Source of the DNA: Lentisphaerae bacterium GWF2_49_21
GTDB lineage: Bacteria; Verrucomicrobiota; Lentisphaeria; Victivallales; GWF2-50-93
Assembly (NCBI GenBank): GCA_001804805.1
Contig: MHBH01000078.1
Location: 1 to 55,527, forward strand
Direction of reading: 5' to 3'
Length of the DNA stretch: 55,527 nucleotides
Within the stretch, counting starts at the first letter, position 1. Each line of letters opens with the position of its first letter. A program made the translations under genes and the position numbers. The notes under the pieces are model-generated. The model was not told where the DNA came from and searched no databases. It worked only from the letters and a program-made list of their open reading frames with translations. Positions 25,453 to 34,592 of the stretch are shown here, one piece after another.

Positions 25453-25566
25453 CTAAAAGATTATTTTGTTATATTCTTCGTGGGTTATGGCGTATTTTAC
25501 CAGGAGCACTCCCCTGGCATAATCAGTTATCACGCAAAACCTGTAAAAATCCAGTGGTTTCCCTTT
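25453..25566 (-). pseudogene. higB: remnant of a HigB toxin (C-terminal part)
   Basis: An open stretch of 37 codons ends with TAG 10 nt before the HigA start. It encodes FYRFCVITDYARGVLLVKY and AITHEEYNKIIF, the end of a HigB/RelE-like toxin, where homologues read DYARG, V(K/R)F and THxEYDKI. It is preceded in frame by TAA (25569-25567), and the remaining 60 or so residues of a normal toxin are absent; the trpE terminator comes directly before. It has no start codon, so it is not expected to be made. Confidence 0.8.
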
Positions 25567-25584
25567 TTACATTACTGATTTTAT

Positions 25585-25606
25585 AAAAATGCCATCTGGC
25601 ATTTTT
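25585..25606. terminator. intrinsic terminator overlapping the trpE stop codon
   Basis: AAAAATGCCA (25585-25594) and TGGCATTTTT (25597-25606) form a perfect 10-bp stem with A- and T-runs, so it can act in both directions. It overlaps the trpE stop codon at 25607-25605. Confidence 0.75.
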
Positions 25607-27107
25607 ATTTCTCGAAGTTTTTCGCCATGGCAATTGCGCGCATCATCGCTTTCGCCTTGTTGCAGGTCTCCTCGTATTCGGTCTCGGGAACTGAATCGGC
25701 GACTATGCCTCCACCGGCCTGGATGTAAGCTGTGCCGTCCTTGATGAGGGCTGTGCGTATGGTTATGCAGGAATCGACATTGCCGTCGAATGAATAATAG
25801 GCGACTGCTCCGCCGTAGGTGCATCTTTTTTCCTTTTCGAGCTCGCTGATGATCTGCATCGCCCTGATCTTCGGAGCTCCGCTCAATGTTCCCGCCGGGA
25901 ACGTGGAGCGCATCACGGAATCAGAATCGTATTTCTTGGCAAGAGTTCCGGTGACTTCCGAAACTATATGCATGACATGGCTGTATTTCTCGACGATCAT
26001 CAGCTTCTCGACTTTCACAGAACCCGTCTCGGCGATCCTGCCGATGTCGTTCCTGGCAAGGTCGACCAGCATGATGTGCTCGGCGCGTTCCTTTGGATCC
26101 GCCAGCAGTTCCTTTTCAAGCGCCTCATCCTCTTCCGGACTCGCGCCGCGTTTCCTCGTTCCGGCGATCGGACGAATAGTTATCTTCCTGTTGTCGCATC
26201 TGGCGTTCAGTTCAGGCGAAGCGCCTACCAGGGAGAAATCATCGCAGTTCAGGAGGAACATATACGGTGAAGGATTCAGCATCCTCAGGGAACGGTAGAC
26301 AGACAACGGAGATGATTTTGTCTTGACTGAGAACCTTTGCGAGAGAACGGTCTGGATGATGTCGCCGTCCAGTATGTACTGCTTCGCCTTTGCGAGCATC
26401 GCACGGTATTCCGGGAGTGTCTTGTTGGACTTGACGTTGATCTGCGCTTCCGGAGCCTCTATGTCCGCTGGAGGGATTGTCAGGGGCTGTTTGAGGCGGT
26501 CGGAGAGCTTCTTTATTTTTTCGACTGCTGCATCATAGATTTTTCCAGTGTCGCCTTTTCCGTCAATATGCGCCTGCACGATGATCTTGATGGTGTGTTT
26601 CACCCTGTCAAAGACAAAGAATGAATCAGTGAGCATGAAGACGGCTTCCGGTACGTCGACTGGCTTCATTTTGGGTTGGACGACGGACGGTTCGACTTCG
26701 CTGATGACATCATATGAGAAATATCCTACGGCGCCGCCGGTGAAACGGGGAAGCCCTTTTACGACGACCGGCTTATATGCGCTCATGAGGTTGTGTATCT
26801 GTTCGAAGACGTCCTTGCCCTTGATCTCCTTTTGAGTTTTTCCGGAAATGAGAACACCTTTTCCGTTCCTGTGAGTGAACACGGAGACGGGGTCGGCGCC
26901 AAGGAAGGAATATCTCGCGACATTCTCGCCGCCCTCGACGCTTTCCAGCAGGAAGGAATATTTCAACGGCCTGCCGTTCTTGTCGAAAGCTATCTTGCGG
27001 TACGCTGAGACAGGCGTCTCCGTGTCCGCAATTATTTCAGCGTAGACAGGTATAAGGTTGCCTTTGAGGGCAAGCTTCCTGAATTCTTCTTTATTTGGTG
27101 TAATCAT
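25605..27107 (-). CDS. trpE: anthranilate synthase component I
   Basis: The enzyme of about 500 residues makes anthranilate from chorismate for tryptophan synthesis. It shows LLES (feedback-site pattern for Trp), GAVGYFSYD, LNPSPYMFLLNCDDFSLVGA, RPIAGTRKRGASPEED, HIMLVDLARNDIGR and GTLSGAPKIRAMQ. An in-frame start lies at 27158, but the extra 17 residues do not look like the family, so the ATG at 27107 (MITPNKEEF) is used; GGCGGAAA precedes it. Other trp genes are absent nearby, so TrpG must be encoded elsewhere. Its 3' end is duplicated at 25024-25071 beyond a HigA gene. It is divergent from the isomerase gene. Confidence 0.94.
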   Translation of the reverse strand: MITPNKEEFRKLALKGNLIPVYAEIIADTETPVSAYRKIAFDKNGRPLKYSFLLESVEGGENVARYSFLGADPVSVFTHRNGKGVLISGKTQKEIKGKDVFEQIHNLMSAYKPVVVKGLPRFTGGAVGYFSYDVISEVEPSVVQPKMKPVDVPEAVFMLTDSFFVFDRVKHTIKIIVQAHIDGKGDTGKIYDAAVEKIKKLSDRLKQPLTIPPADIEAPEAQINVKSNKTLPEYRAMLAKAKQYILDGDIIQTVLSQRFSVKTKSSPLSVYRSLRMLNPSPYMFLLNCDDFSLVGASPELNARCDNRKITIRPIAGTRKRGASPEEDEALEKELLADPKERAEHIMLVDLARNDIGRIAETGSVKVEKLMIVEKYSHVMHIVSEVTGTLAKKYDSDSVMRSTFPAGTLSGAPKIRAMQIISELEKEKRCTYGGAVAYYSFDGNVDSCITIRTALIKDGTAYIQAGGGIVADSVPETEYEETCNKAKAMMRAIAMAKNFEK

Positions 27108-27236
27108 ACATTTCCGCCATGATAGAAAAATACATATTTTAAGTGGTAAAATATACATGATTCCGCTTTAAAAAAGCCCATTAGGCAATAATTTAAAAAA
27201 AACTTGTAAACCATAGGAAACATAGGAGTAATGAAA

Positions 27237-29099
27237 ATGAGTGCAGCAAGACCTGATTTTGAAAAGCTCATGGAACGCCAGAGGCATTTTAAGAGTTCCG
27301 AGAGAAGACTCGTCGGACATGTCCCCACTATCGCAATAACTCCTGTTGCCGATGGCAGGACCATCGCATACGAATCCAACGTCTCTGGAACATGGAAGAT
27401 GGTGCAGAAGGTCTACGACCTCATTTCGAATAATGTCTTTCTTCCGGATGGCACACCTGTCAGGCTTGTCGTCGCCCCTGAAATTGTCTACGGCGCCCGC
27501 ACCGGCGCGATCGCCCAGGAATATTACACGAAGGAAGGCGTCAGCGCCAATATCTGGGTCAGCCGTTCATGGGCGTACAGCGATGAACTGATGTCAGCAT
27601 GCCAGGGACTCGGAAGCTCCGAATGGCAGCAGGCCGCCTACGGACTCAACCAGACGAACCGTCCCGGAGCCGTCTGGCTCAAGGCATTCTGCGCCGCGAT
27701 GGACGAGAAGAAACGCCCGATATTCTCCATATACAATCCCGACCTCGAAGGCGAAGAGGGGGAGATGTCGCCTTACGTAGTTGAAAAGCTTCTGCGCTTT
27801 GCACGCTGTGCAGCCGCAGTTGCAGAGATGCGCGGTAAGAACTATCTCTCGGTCGGAAGCGTTTCCATGGGCATCATCGGCTCGGACGTGCGCCGTAATT
27901 CGCTCCTGCATTATTTCGGAATGGGCTCGGTTTCCGTTGACATGGTTGCGCTCCGCGGAAGGATTGACAGGGGGCTTTACGACCACGAGGAACTGGAGAA
28001 GGCCTTCCGTTATTTCAAAAAGAATTTCAAGTTCAACTTCAATACGGGAACGAAGCCATACACCGACGACGCCCTCCTTAAGGAATCCATCCTCATGGCG
28101 ATGATCGTCCGCGACATGATGATCGGTAATCCTGCAATTGCCGACAAGGCCGCCGCGAAAAAATACGGATACAAGGCCGATGTCGAGCATGCCCAGGGAT
28201 TCAATGCGATAGCCTCCGGTACCCAGGGACAGCGCGCATGGACCGACCTCTATCCGAATTTCGATCTCGCCGAATCCATCCTGAACAGCTCATTCGACTG
28301 GACAGGCTTCCGCACGCCCTACATCGTGGCTACGGAAAATGATTCCAAGAACGGGATCGGAATGCTGGTTGCTCATCTCGTGTCAGGCGGAATGCCCCAG
28401 CTCTTCGCGGACATCAGGACCAACTGGACAGCTGAAAGCATAAAGAAGGCGACGGGCGTAGATGTTTCCAAGATCGTCCCGGATGGATTTATCGACAAGA
28501 GGAATTCCGGAGCAGGGGCCCTCGACTATGCGGTCGATGCGATTTCCCTTGTGACAAAGGACAAGAAGGTCTCGATACAGGAAGTCGCTGCGGCTCTCCG
28601 CAAGAACAAGTCTCTCCAGAAGAAGCTCATCGACGATGCGACAAAGGGCACCATTTACTGCGGCGCCGTCCTTGAATACTTCCTTGGCGATGGGCTTTCC
28701 AGCCATTATCGCACGCCCGGTGGAATTCCGATGACAGCATACCGCTACAACATGGTCGGCGACGAGATGACCTGCTCGGTGATCGAAGGTCAGACGGTCG
28801 ATCTTCCGATCAAGGTTGCGGAACATGTCAACAATGTCACAGACAAGACATGGCCGGAATCCTACTGGGTGCCGAGAGGCATGAGCTCCTTCGAATACAT
28901 GTCCAGGATCGGGCCCAACCACGACGCGAACTCGTTCGGGCTGATAGGTGCCGACCTGCTTACGCTGAATGCAATGCTCCGCATCCCCGTGGACATGCAC
29001 AACATCTGCAAGTGCGACATCTTCCGTCCGACGATGTGGGATCGTTTCGGAGGAGATGATTTCAGGGCGTGTGAGAAACTTGGGCCGCTGTATATCTGA
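27237..29099 (+). CDS. fucI: L-fucose isomerase family protein
   Basis: The protein of about 620 residues matches FucI along its length: SVGSVSMGIIGSDVRRN, GMGSVSVDMVALRGRIDRG, FNFNTGTKPYTDDALLKES, GTQGQRAWTDLYPN, FDWTGFRTP, IVATENDSKNGIGMLVAHL and FADIRTNWT. FucI uses Mn2+ to convert L-fucose to L-fuculose and also D-arabinose to D-ribulose, in the cytosol. AGGAG (27224-27228) is only 2 nt before an ATG at 27231 but 8 nt before the ATG at 27237, so the latter (MSAARPDF) is chosen. No fuculokinase or aldolase gene is next to it. A strong terminator follows directly. Confidence 0.9.
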   Translation: MSAARPDFEKLMERQRHFKSSERRLVGHVPTIAITPVADGRTIAYESNVSGTWKMVQKVYDLISNNVFLPDGTPVRLVVAPEIVYGARTGAIAQEYYTKEGVSANIWVSRSWAYSDELMSACQGLGSSEWQQAAYGLNQTNRPGAVWLKAFCAAMDEKKRPIFSIYNPDLEGEEGEMSPYVVEKLLRFARCAAAVAEMRGKNYLSVGSVSMGIIGSDVRRNSLLHYFGMGSVSVDMVALRGRIDRGLYDHEELEKAFRYFKKNFKFNFNTGTKPYTDDALLKESILMAMIVRDMMIGNPAIADKAAAKKYGYKADVEHAQGFNAIASGTQGQRAWTDLYPNFDLAESILNSSFDWTGFRTPYIVATENDSKNGIGMLVAHLVSGGMPQLFADIRTNWTAESIKKATGVDVSKIVPDGFIDKRNSGAGALDYAVDAISLVTKDKKVSIQEVAAALRKNKSLQKKLIDDATKGTIYCGAVLEYFLGDGLSSHYRTPGGIPMTAYRYNMVGDEMTCSVIEGQTVDLPIKVAEHVNNVTDKTWPESYWVPRGMSSFEYMSRIGPNHDANSFGLIGADLLTLNAMLRIPVDMHNICKCDIFRPTMWDRFGGDDFRACEKLGPLYI

Positions 29100-29103
29100 T
29101 TAT

Positions 29104-29141
29104 AAATCCCCCTGCAGCCGATAAATGCTGCAGGGGGATTT
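29104..29141. terminator. strong intrinsic terminator after the fucose isomerase gene
   Basis: A perfect 15-bp stem with arms AAATCCCCCTGCAGC (29104-29118) and GCTGCAGGGGGATTT (29127-29141), 8-nt loop, then TATT. The A-run on the other side could make it bidirectional. Confidence 0.9.
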
Positions 29142-29227
29142 ATTGATTCTGGAAAATACGATTTACCGGTGTATTTTGAACTCATGCAGTTGTGTCTTTT
29201 CTTAAACAGATTTACCTGGAGGTGCCA

Positions 29228-30403
29228 ATGAAAAAGACATTCAGGATCCTGTCAATCTTTCTTGCAGCTATTCTATCTCCATGTTTCCTTTCTGCTGATG
29301 ACGCTCCTGTACCGGATGCGTCCACACCGGCGCTTGTGCAGAAGAAATTCAGCAGCGCCCAGCTCGAACAGCTGGTCGCGCCGATTGCACTTTATCCCGA
29401 CGGACTTCTCGCTCAGGTCCTGGCGGCGGCATCTTATCCAGTGGACGTTGTCGAGGCTGCAAGATGGATCAAGCACAATCCCGAGCTTTCCCAGAACGAC
29501 ATCAAGAACGAACTGCAGAACAAGAAATGGGATCCAAGTGTCAAAGGCCTTGTCTTCTTCCCCCAGCTGCTTGCAAAACTGAACGACAATCTTGACTGGA
29601 CAAAGGATCTCGGTGACGCCTTTGTCGCACAGCAGAAGGATGTCATGGACGCGGTACAGTCGATGAGGGCGAAGGCTCAGGCTGCCGGCACGCTGAAAAG
29701 CGATTCCAAGCAGAAGGTTGACACACAGGACGGAGCGATACAGATCCAGAGCGCAGACCCGGATACTGTCTATGTGCAGAACTATGTGCCATCGACTTCA
29801 TACGGAGCATGGAACGGCGGCGGTTCGTGGTATTATCCTGATGTCGTAGTTGCTCCCGCCTGGCCGTGGGGCTGGTATGGCGGCAGCTGGGCGATCGGTT
29901 TCTACTGCGCCTGGGGTCATGGATGGATCGCCTACAACAACAATTTCTGGAACAACCAGCATTGGATAAATCCATGGAAATATAATTCACACAACCTCTA
30001 CTCCCCAAATCCGAACGGCCAGTGGCGTCATGACCAGGCCAATACAAGGCCGTTGACACAGAACACCCAGCAGATCGCAAAACAGCTTGAATCGGAAAAG
30101 ATGAACTTCCAGAATTTCAAAGGAGGTAACAATGCAGCTGCTAAGGAGCTGCGTCAGGCGGTCGATGGACATAAGACAGGCGCAAACGCTCTTCAGAGCG
30201 CTGAACGTGAAATGAACGCAAACCGTGCACTCCAGAATACAGAACGTGGAGAATTAGACCATGGCCTAAGCGGTACGAGAAATGGGGATTTGGAACGCAC
30301 ATACAGCGATCGCGGATTCGAGAGCCGTTCGCTCTCCAGCAGCTATCATGGGAGTGGCGGATATCACGGCGGCGGCGGGTTCCATGGCGGAGGAAGAAGG
30401 TAA
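29228..30403 (+). CDS. secreted DUF3300 protein
   Basis: The protein of about 391 residues has a signal peptide (1-24, ending LSADD). The DUF3300 domain (about 35-215) follows, with LVAPIALYPDGLLAQVLAAA, YPVDVVEAARWI, KWDPSVKGLVFFPQLLAKL and DPDTVYVQNYVPS. A Trp/Gly/Tyr-rich middle and a Gly/His-rich tail (SSSYHGSGGYHGGGGFHGG) could bind metal or stick to surfaces. GGAGGTG lies before the ATG at 29228, so this start is preferred to one 12 codons upstream. The DUF2950 gene at 30791 is its usual genomic partner. The molecular role of both families is unknown. Confidence 0.88.
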   Translation: MKKTFRILSIFLAAILSPCFLSADDAPVPDASTPALVQKKFSSAQLEQLVAPIALYPDGLLAQVLAAASYPVDVVEAARWIKHNPELSQNDIKNELQNKKWDPSVKGLVFFPQLLAKLNDNLDWTKDLGDAFVAQQKDVMDAVQSMRAKAQAAGTLKSDSKQKVDTQDGAIQIQSADPDTVYVQNYVPSTSYGAWNGGGSWYYPDVVVAPAWPWGWYGGSWAIGFYCAWGHGWIAYNNNFWNNQHWINPWKYNSHNLYSPNPNGQWRHDQANTRPLTQNTQQIAKQLESEKMNFQNFKGGNNAAAKELRQAVDGHKTGANALQSAEREMNANRALQNTERGELDHGLSGTRNGDLERTYSDRGFESRSLSSSYHGSGGYHGGGGFHGGGRR

Positions 30404-30490
30404 CGAACAGGTGAATGACGAATATCGAACAATCGAATATCGAATTATGAAGTTACTAATAGTCGCGGAATGGTATTTACAAAAAGATAG

Positions 30491-30534
30491 GGCGCTCTCG
30501 CCGAGAGCGCCGCGGACGGCTCGGCGAGCCGTCC
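30491..30534. repeat. two adjacent GC-rich hairpins
   Basis: GGCGCTCTCG/CGAGAGCGCC (30491-30511) is followed by GGACGGCTCG/CGAGCCGTCC (30514-30534), each a perfect 10-bp stem with a 1-nt loop. Both have the same inner CTCG/CGAG, so they look like two forms of one element. Confidence 0.7.
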
Positions 30535-30584
30535 CTACCACGATGTCAATATATTTATGGAATTATTAGTAGCTCATTGGAGCG

Positions 30585-30621
30585 CTGGCGTACTTCGACT
30601 GTGCTCAGTACAGGTCTCGCC
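30585..30621. repeat. family D palindrome with inserted module, second locus
   Basis: CTGGCG (30585-30590) and TCTCGCC (30615-30621) are split by 24 nt ending CTCAGTACAGG, at the same point as in the copy at 20095-20134. A half copy of family D (ACAGGCGAGACGCCTGTCC) lies at 30698-30716. The rest of the 387-nt spacer 30404-30790 holds no gene that I can support. Confidence 0.6.
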
Positions 30622-30790
30622 GGCAATTCTTTGAATAAGAGAGTGGGACAGCCGTTTGCCACGTCGAATGACTGTAGTCTCGGTTGTAATTGAAGATACA
30701 GGCGAGACGCCTGTCCTACATTCTTGAAGAAAATAATCAGCATGAACATGCGCAAGAGGATGATAAGTTTTAAATATTAGGGAGCATAAA

Positions 30791-31705
30791 ATGAACAAGA
30801 TAAGATATTCTATAATTGCGATGGTCTTCTCGCTATTCTTTGCCGGATGCACAAGTGTCAAGCCTGAAATGGGGCAGGTTGTTTTCAACTCTCCTGATGA
30901 GGCGGTCGCCTCATTGAAGGATGCTGTAAAAAACAATGATACTAAACGACTGATGGAGATACTCGGTCCTCAAGGCAAGGATATTGTATTTTCAGGGGAC
31001 GATAAATATGACGCCGAAGCCAGAGCCTGGTTCACCAGGAAGGCTGAAGAAAAGACCGGCATAGTTAAGATTGAGGAAGCCTCCTTTATTGAGCTTGGCA
31101 ATGACAAATGGCCGTTCCCGGTGCCGATCGCCAAGTATGACGGCAAATTATTCTTCTACACGGCTGCGGGCGTTGATGAAATGCTCAACCGCAGGATCGG
31201 CAAGAACGAGCTGAATGCCATAATGGTATGCAGGGCGCTTGTGAATGCGCAGGAGGATTACGCGAAGATAAAACTCCTCGGTGGGGCCGTTAAGGAGTAT
31301 GCCAGCAAGTTGTTCAGCGAGAAAGGCAGAAAGGATGGACTTTACTGGGATGATGAAGGTTCCAAGGAGAAAAGCCCGATAGGCGCACTAATTGTCCTGG
31401 CTTCACAGGAATCTCCAGAGTCCGCCCGCAAACCTTACCACGGATATTTCTACAAGATTCTAACTGCCCAGGGAGAGGCAGCGCCCGGAGGCGAGAAGTC
31501 TTATATGTCGGCGGACGGGAAAATGACAGGCGGATTCGCCATCGCCGCATATCCCGCCTCCTATGGTGTTTCAGGCATCAAGACGTTCATCGTTTCAAAG
31601 AACGGAATAATCTTTGAAAAGGATCTTGGCAAGGACACGTTGAAATCCGCCAGGGAAATGACCCTGTTCAATCCCGACGACTCCTGGGCACCGGTAAGGG
31701 ATTGA
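30791..31705 (+). CDS. DUF2950 lipoprotein
   Basis: The 304-residue protein has a lipoprotein signal with lipobox FAGC (Cys about 20), so it should be acylated by Lgt (encoded at 49980) and held in a membrane. The rest fits DUF2950: FNSPDEAVASLKDAVKNND, YFYKILTAQG, GGFAIAAYPASYGVSGIKTF and VSKNGIIFEKDLG. AGGGAG lies 6 nt before the ATG. It follows the DUF3300 gene after 387 nt of repeats; the two families often sit together, but their function is unknown. Confidence 0.88.
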   Translation: MNKIRYSIIAMVFSLFFAGCTSVKPEMGQVVFNSPDEAVASLKDAVKNNDTKRLMEILGPQGKDIVFSGDDKYDAEARAWFTRKAEEKTGIVKIEEASFIELGNDKWPFPVPIAKYDGKLFFYTAAGVDEMLNRRIGKNELNAIMVCRALVNAQEDYAKIKLLGGAVKEYASKLFSEKGRKDGLYWDDEGSKEKSPIGALIVLASQESPESARKPYHGYFYKILTAQGEAAPGGEKSYMSADGKMTGGFAIAAYPASYGVSGIKTFIVSKNGIIFEKDLGKDTLKSAREMTLFNPDDSWAPVRD

Positions 31706-31754
31706 ACTTACAGGACAATCTGCTGAAAAATTCCAGACGCTTTGTAATTCGTTT

Positions 31755-31905
31755 GTAGTTAACGCATTCTTGCGTGTTCTTGTTTTCCGGGAACAGCCAA
31801 TAATGGCTTGATCCGCCGTCGCTAAGAAGCTATGGCGGACAGGCTACGAACTTGCTCCCAATTTCTTGAATCCGTTTGTAGTCAATGCCGTAAGGCATGT
31901 TCTTG
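31755..31905. repeat. cluster of hairpin repeats, families C and B
   Basis: Family C units of 28 nt (GTAGTYAA, 5-nt stem, 4-nt loop, stem, TGTTCTTG) occur at 31755-31782 and 31878-31905, with an inverted partial copy at 31791-31809. Between them at 31812-31839 lies a family B hairpin. Stems differ (ACGCA/TGCGT, ATGCC/GGCAT, AGCCA/TGGCT) but always pair. The 374-nt spacer 31706-32079 holds no gene that I can support. Confidence 0.7.
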
Positions 31906-32079
31906 AGATAGTTTCGTTGCCAGGATTTACTTGATCTTATGATTACCGCATCTTCTACTGGAATATCTACGCTTTCATATTATTATATAAAATTTGCCAT
32001 GACTTAGAGCTATGGCGGTGATCAGGCCTTTGCAGATGCCATGGCGTATTCAAATAAATAACAAACAGGCAAATTTTAT

Positions 32080-33990
32080 ATGAACGATACTTTTTACGTT
32101 ACGACACCAATCTATTATGTGAACGACAAACCGCACATTGGCCATTCTTACACGACCATCCTCGCCGACGTGTTGTCACGCTATCACAGGCTCCTCGGAG
32201 AACCTACATTCTTTCTTACTGGAACCGACGAGCACGGACAGAAGGTCCAGAAGGCCGCTGTCGCCAACAAGATGACTCCTATCGAACAGTGCGACACCAC
32301 CGTCGTGAGATTCAAGGAGCTCTGGAAAAAGCTCGAGATCACCAACGATGATTTCATAAGGACCACCGAGCCCCGCCATAAGAATGTAGTCCGGAAGATA
32401 CTCCAGGAACTTTTTGACAAGGGCGAAATCTACAAGGCTGAATATGCCGGACGCTACTGCACCCCCTGTGAAAGGTTCTTCCAGGAAAAGGATCTTGTCG
32501 ACGGCGAACTTTGTCCGGAATGCAAACGCCCGACGGACAAGATCATCGAATCGAATTATTTCTTCAGGATGGGCAAGTACCAGCAGTGGCTTATTGATCA
32601 CATCAACTCGCATCCGGAATTCATCCAGCCGGATTTCAGACGCAACGAAACTCTCGGATTCCTCAGGAAGCCCCTTGAGGATCTTTGCATTTCCCGCCCG
32701 AAATCACGTCTTGAATGGGGGATAGAGCTTCCGTTTGATAAGAACTATGTCTGCTATGTCTGGTTTGACGCACTCATAAATTATATAACCGGCGTCGGCT
32801 ACGGGCAGGATGATGCGAAGTTCGCAAAATGGTGGCCAGTCTCATATCACCTAATCGGAAAAGATATTCTTACTACTCATACCGTCTACTGGCCTACGAT
32901 GCTGAAGTCGATGGGTGTTGAACAGCCGAAGACAATCTTTGCACATGGCTGGTGGCTTATCGGTTCGGAGAAGATGAGCAAGACCACCGGCAATGTCGTC
33001 AATCCGATGGAGATGGCTGAGAAGTACGGCGTAGATGCGTTCAGGTATTTCCTGATGTCCGAGATGTCCCTAGGAAATGACGCTTCCTTCACAGAGGAGA
33101 TTTTTGTCACCCGCTACAACAGCAATCTGGCGAACGACCTTGGGAACCTGCTGAGCCGCGTCGTCAAGATGATCGGCAAGGAGGCGGGAGGGATTATTCC
33201 TGCTCCCGGAGCTGAGATGGAACATGACAAGGAACTCCGCGAGACAGTCCTTGATGCGGTTTCCGCAATGGAGGCGACACTCCTCGGAATGAAGATCGAC
33301 CGCGGCCTTGAACAGGTCATGACCGCAATCCGTGCGGCCAACCGTTACATGGAGAAGACAGCCCCGTGGAAACTGGCGAAGGAGAAGAACACTGAACGTC
33401 TCAACACGGTCCTTTATACCGCTGCGGAATCCCTGAGGATCATCTCCGGAATCCTTTCTCCTGTTATGCCCGCGAAAATGTGCGAGATCCGCAAAGCAAT
33501 CGGCATCACAGACAATCAGATTGACATAAACACCCTGAAAATGTGGGGGAAGCTCCAGCCTGGACTCAAGGTTGTTGATATCGGTTCGCTTTTCCCGAGG
33601 ATAGATGTGAAGGGCGAAGCGGTAAAAGCTGCGAAATCCGCAGAGACTGTCGCTGTTGCAGAAGACCTGATAACGATTGATGATTTCAAAAAGATAAAGC
33701 TCCAGACTGCAAAAGTCCTTGAAGCCGAAAAGGTCGAAGGTGCCGACAAGCTTCTCAAGCTGCAGATCGATGTCGCCGGAGAGAAGCGCCAGCTTATCGC
33801 CGGTATCGCGCAGTTCTACAAGCCTGAAGAGGTCGTCGGACGCACGATTGTAATTGTCGCCAATCTCAAGCCTGCGAAGATCCGCGGTGTCGAATCGCGC
33901 GGGATGCTGCTTGCCGCAAAGGACGGAAAGACTCTGAAGCTGATAACCGTCGACGGCGCCGACTTCCCGACCGGTTGCTCTGTAGGGTAA
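32080..33990 (+). CDS. metG: methionyl-tRNA synthetase with C-terminal tRNA-binding domain
   Basis: The 636-residue class I enzyme charges tRNA-Met. It shows the HIGH motif as HIGH in DKPHIGHSYTT (about 17-27), a zinc knuckle CTPCERF/CPEC (about 127-150), and KMSKTTGNVVNP (about 299-310). A C-terminal EMAP/Trbp-like domain (about 535-636) begins DFKKIKLQTAKVLEAEKVEG and ends PTGCSVG; such domains help dimerise and bind tRNA. The last 18 codons have a diverged second copy at 34586-34639 beyond a small secreted-protein gene. No strong ribosome-binding site precedes the ATG. Confidence 0.96.
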   Translation: MNDTFYVTTPIYYVNDKPHIGHSYTTILADVLSRYHRLLGEPTFFLTGTDEHGQKVQKAAVANKMTPIEQCDTTVVRFKELWKKLEITNDDFIRTTEPRHKNVVRKILQELFDKGEIYKAEYAGRYCTPCERFFQEKDLVDGELCPECKRPTDKIIESNYFFRMGKYQQWLIDHINSHPEFIQPDFRRNETLGFLRKPLEDLCISRPKSRLEWGIELPFDKNYVCYVWFDALINYITGVGYGQDDAKFAKWWPVSYHLIGKDILTTHTVYWPTMLKSMGVEQPKTIFAHGWWLIGSEKMSKTTGNVVNPMEMAEKYGVDAFRYFLMSEMSLGNDASFTEEIFVTRYNSNLANDLGNLLSRVVKMIGKEAGGIIPAPGAEMEHDKELRETVLDAVSAMEATLLGMKIDRGLEQVMTAIRAANRYMEKTAPWKLAKEKNTERLNTVLYTAAESLRIISGILSPVMPAKMCEIRKAIGITDNQIDINTLKMWGKLQPGLKVVDIGSLFPRIDVKGEAVKAAKSAETVAVAEDLITIDDFKKIKLQTAKVLEAEKVEGADKLLKLQIDVAGEKRQLIAGIAQFYKPEEVVGRTIVIVANLKPAKIRGVESRGMLLAAKDGKTLKLITVDGADFPTGCSVG

Positions 33991-34034
33991 GGTTGCACAG
34001 GTTTTTAAAACTGTATTGGCATAAGGGGGGTATT

Positions 34035-34592
34035 ATGAAAATATTTGCGGTCATTTTAATTGGCTTAATTCTTCCCCTTGCTGGATACGGCACCGAGATT
34101 GTTCCCGAGAATCCGCCTCAAGGGTGGAGTTTGCTGATCATGATTGTTGCTCCTTCCGAACAGCCCAAGGACAATTCAATTTCCATGCCGGATATTACGG
34201 CCATTAGCATTTATGACGGTGATACTATTGCCTTGGATGGGGCTTATTTGAGTAAAACGCCCAGAATTAAGAAAGACGATTCTACCAAGGATAAAATTAA
34301 GTCCAAGGAGCTGTCAGAGACAATATATGGCGAAGCGAGGGAAATTATAAATAACAATTTTCAATTGGAATATGATCCGGAATTCAATAAGAAAACCAAG
34401 GAACAATCAAGCAAAGGGGCGATTTCCATTTCCATGTCATGTGCTGGACGGGAAATAAAGATAACATTCAAGCTGCTGGATATGAATAAGATTCCCGATA
34501 ATCTGAAAAGCCTCTATGAGCTTTCCATGGACGCTGCAGGTAAAATAAAAAAAGCACGCGGGAGCGCGAAACTGCCTGAGGCGAAAAACTAA
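34035..34592 (+). CDS. small secreted protein between two copies of the metG 3' end
   Basis: The 185-residue product has a signal peptide (1-18, ending LAGYG) and then a charged, beta/alpha-mixed domain with a lysine-rich stretch (KKDDSTKDKIKSKEL). I recognise no family. AAGGGGGG lies just before the ATG. The gene is more AT-rich than metG. Its last two codons and stop (AAA AAC TAA) overlap the start of the second metG 3' end, so the gene ends exactly at that repeat, the same arrangement as HigA and the trpE repeat. This suggests it arrived together with a metG end by recombination. Confidence 0.7.
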   Translation: MKIFAVILIGLILPLAGYGTEIVPENPPQGWSLLIMIVAPSEQPKDNSISMPDITAISIYDGDTIALDGAYLSKTPRIKKDDSTKDKIKSKELSETIYGEAREIINNNFQLEYDPEFNKKTKEQSSKGAISISMSCAGREIKITFKLLDMNKIPDNLKSLYELSMDAAGKIKKARGSAKLPEAKN

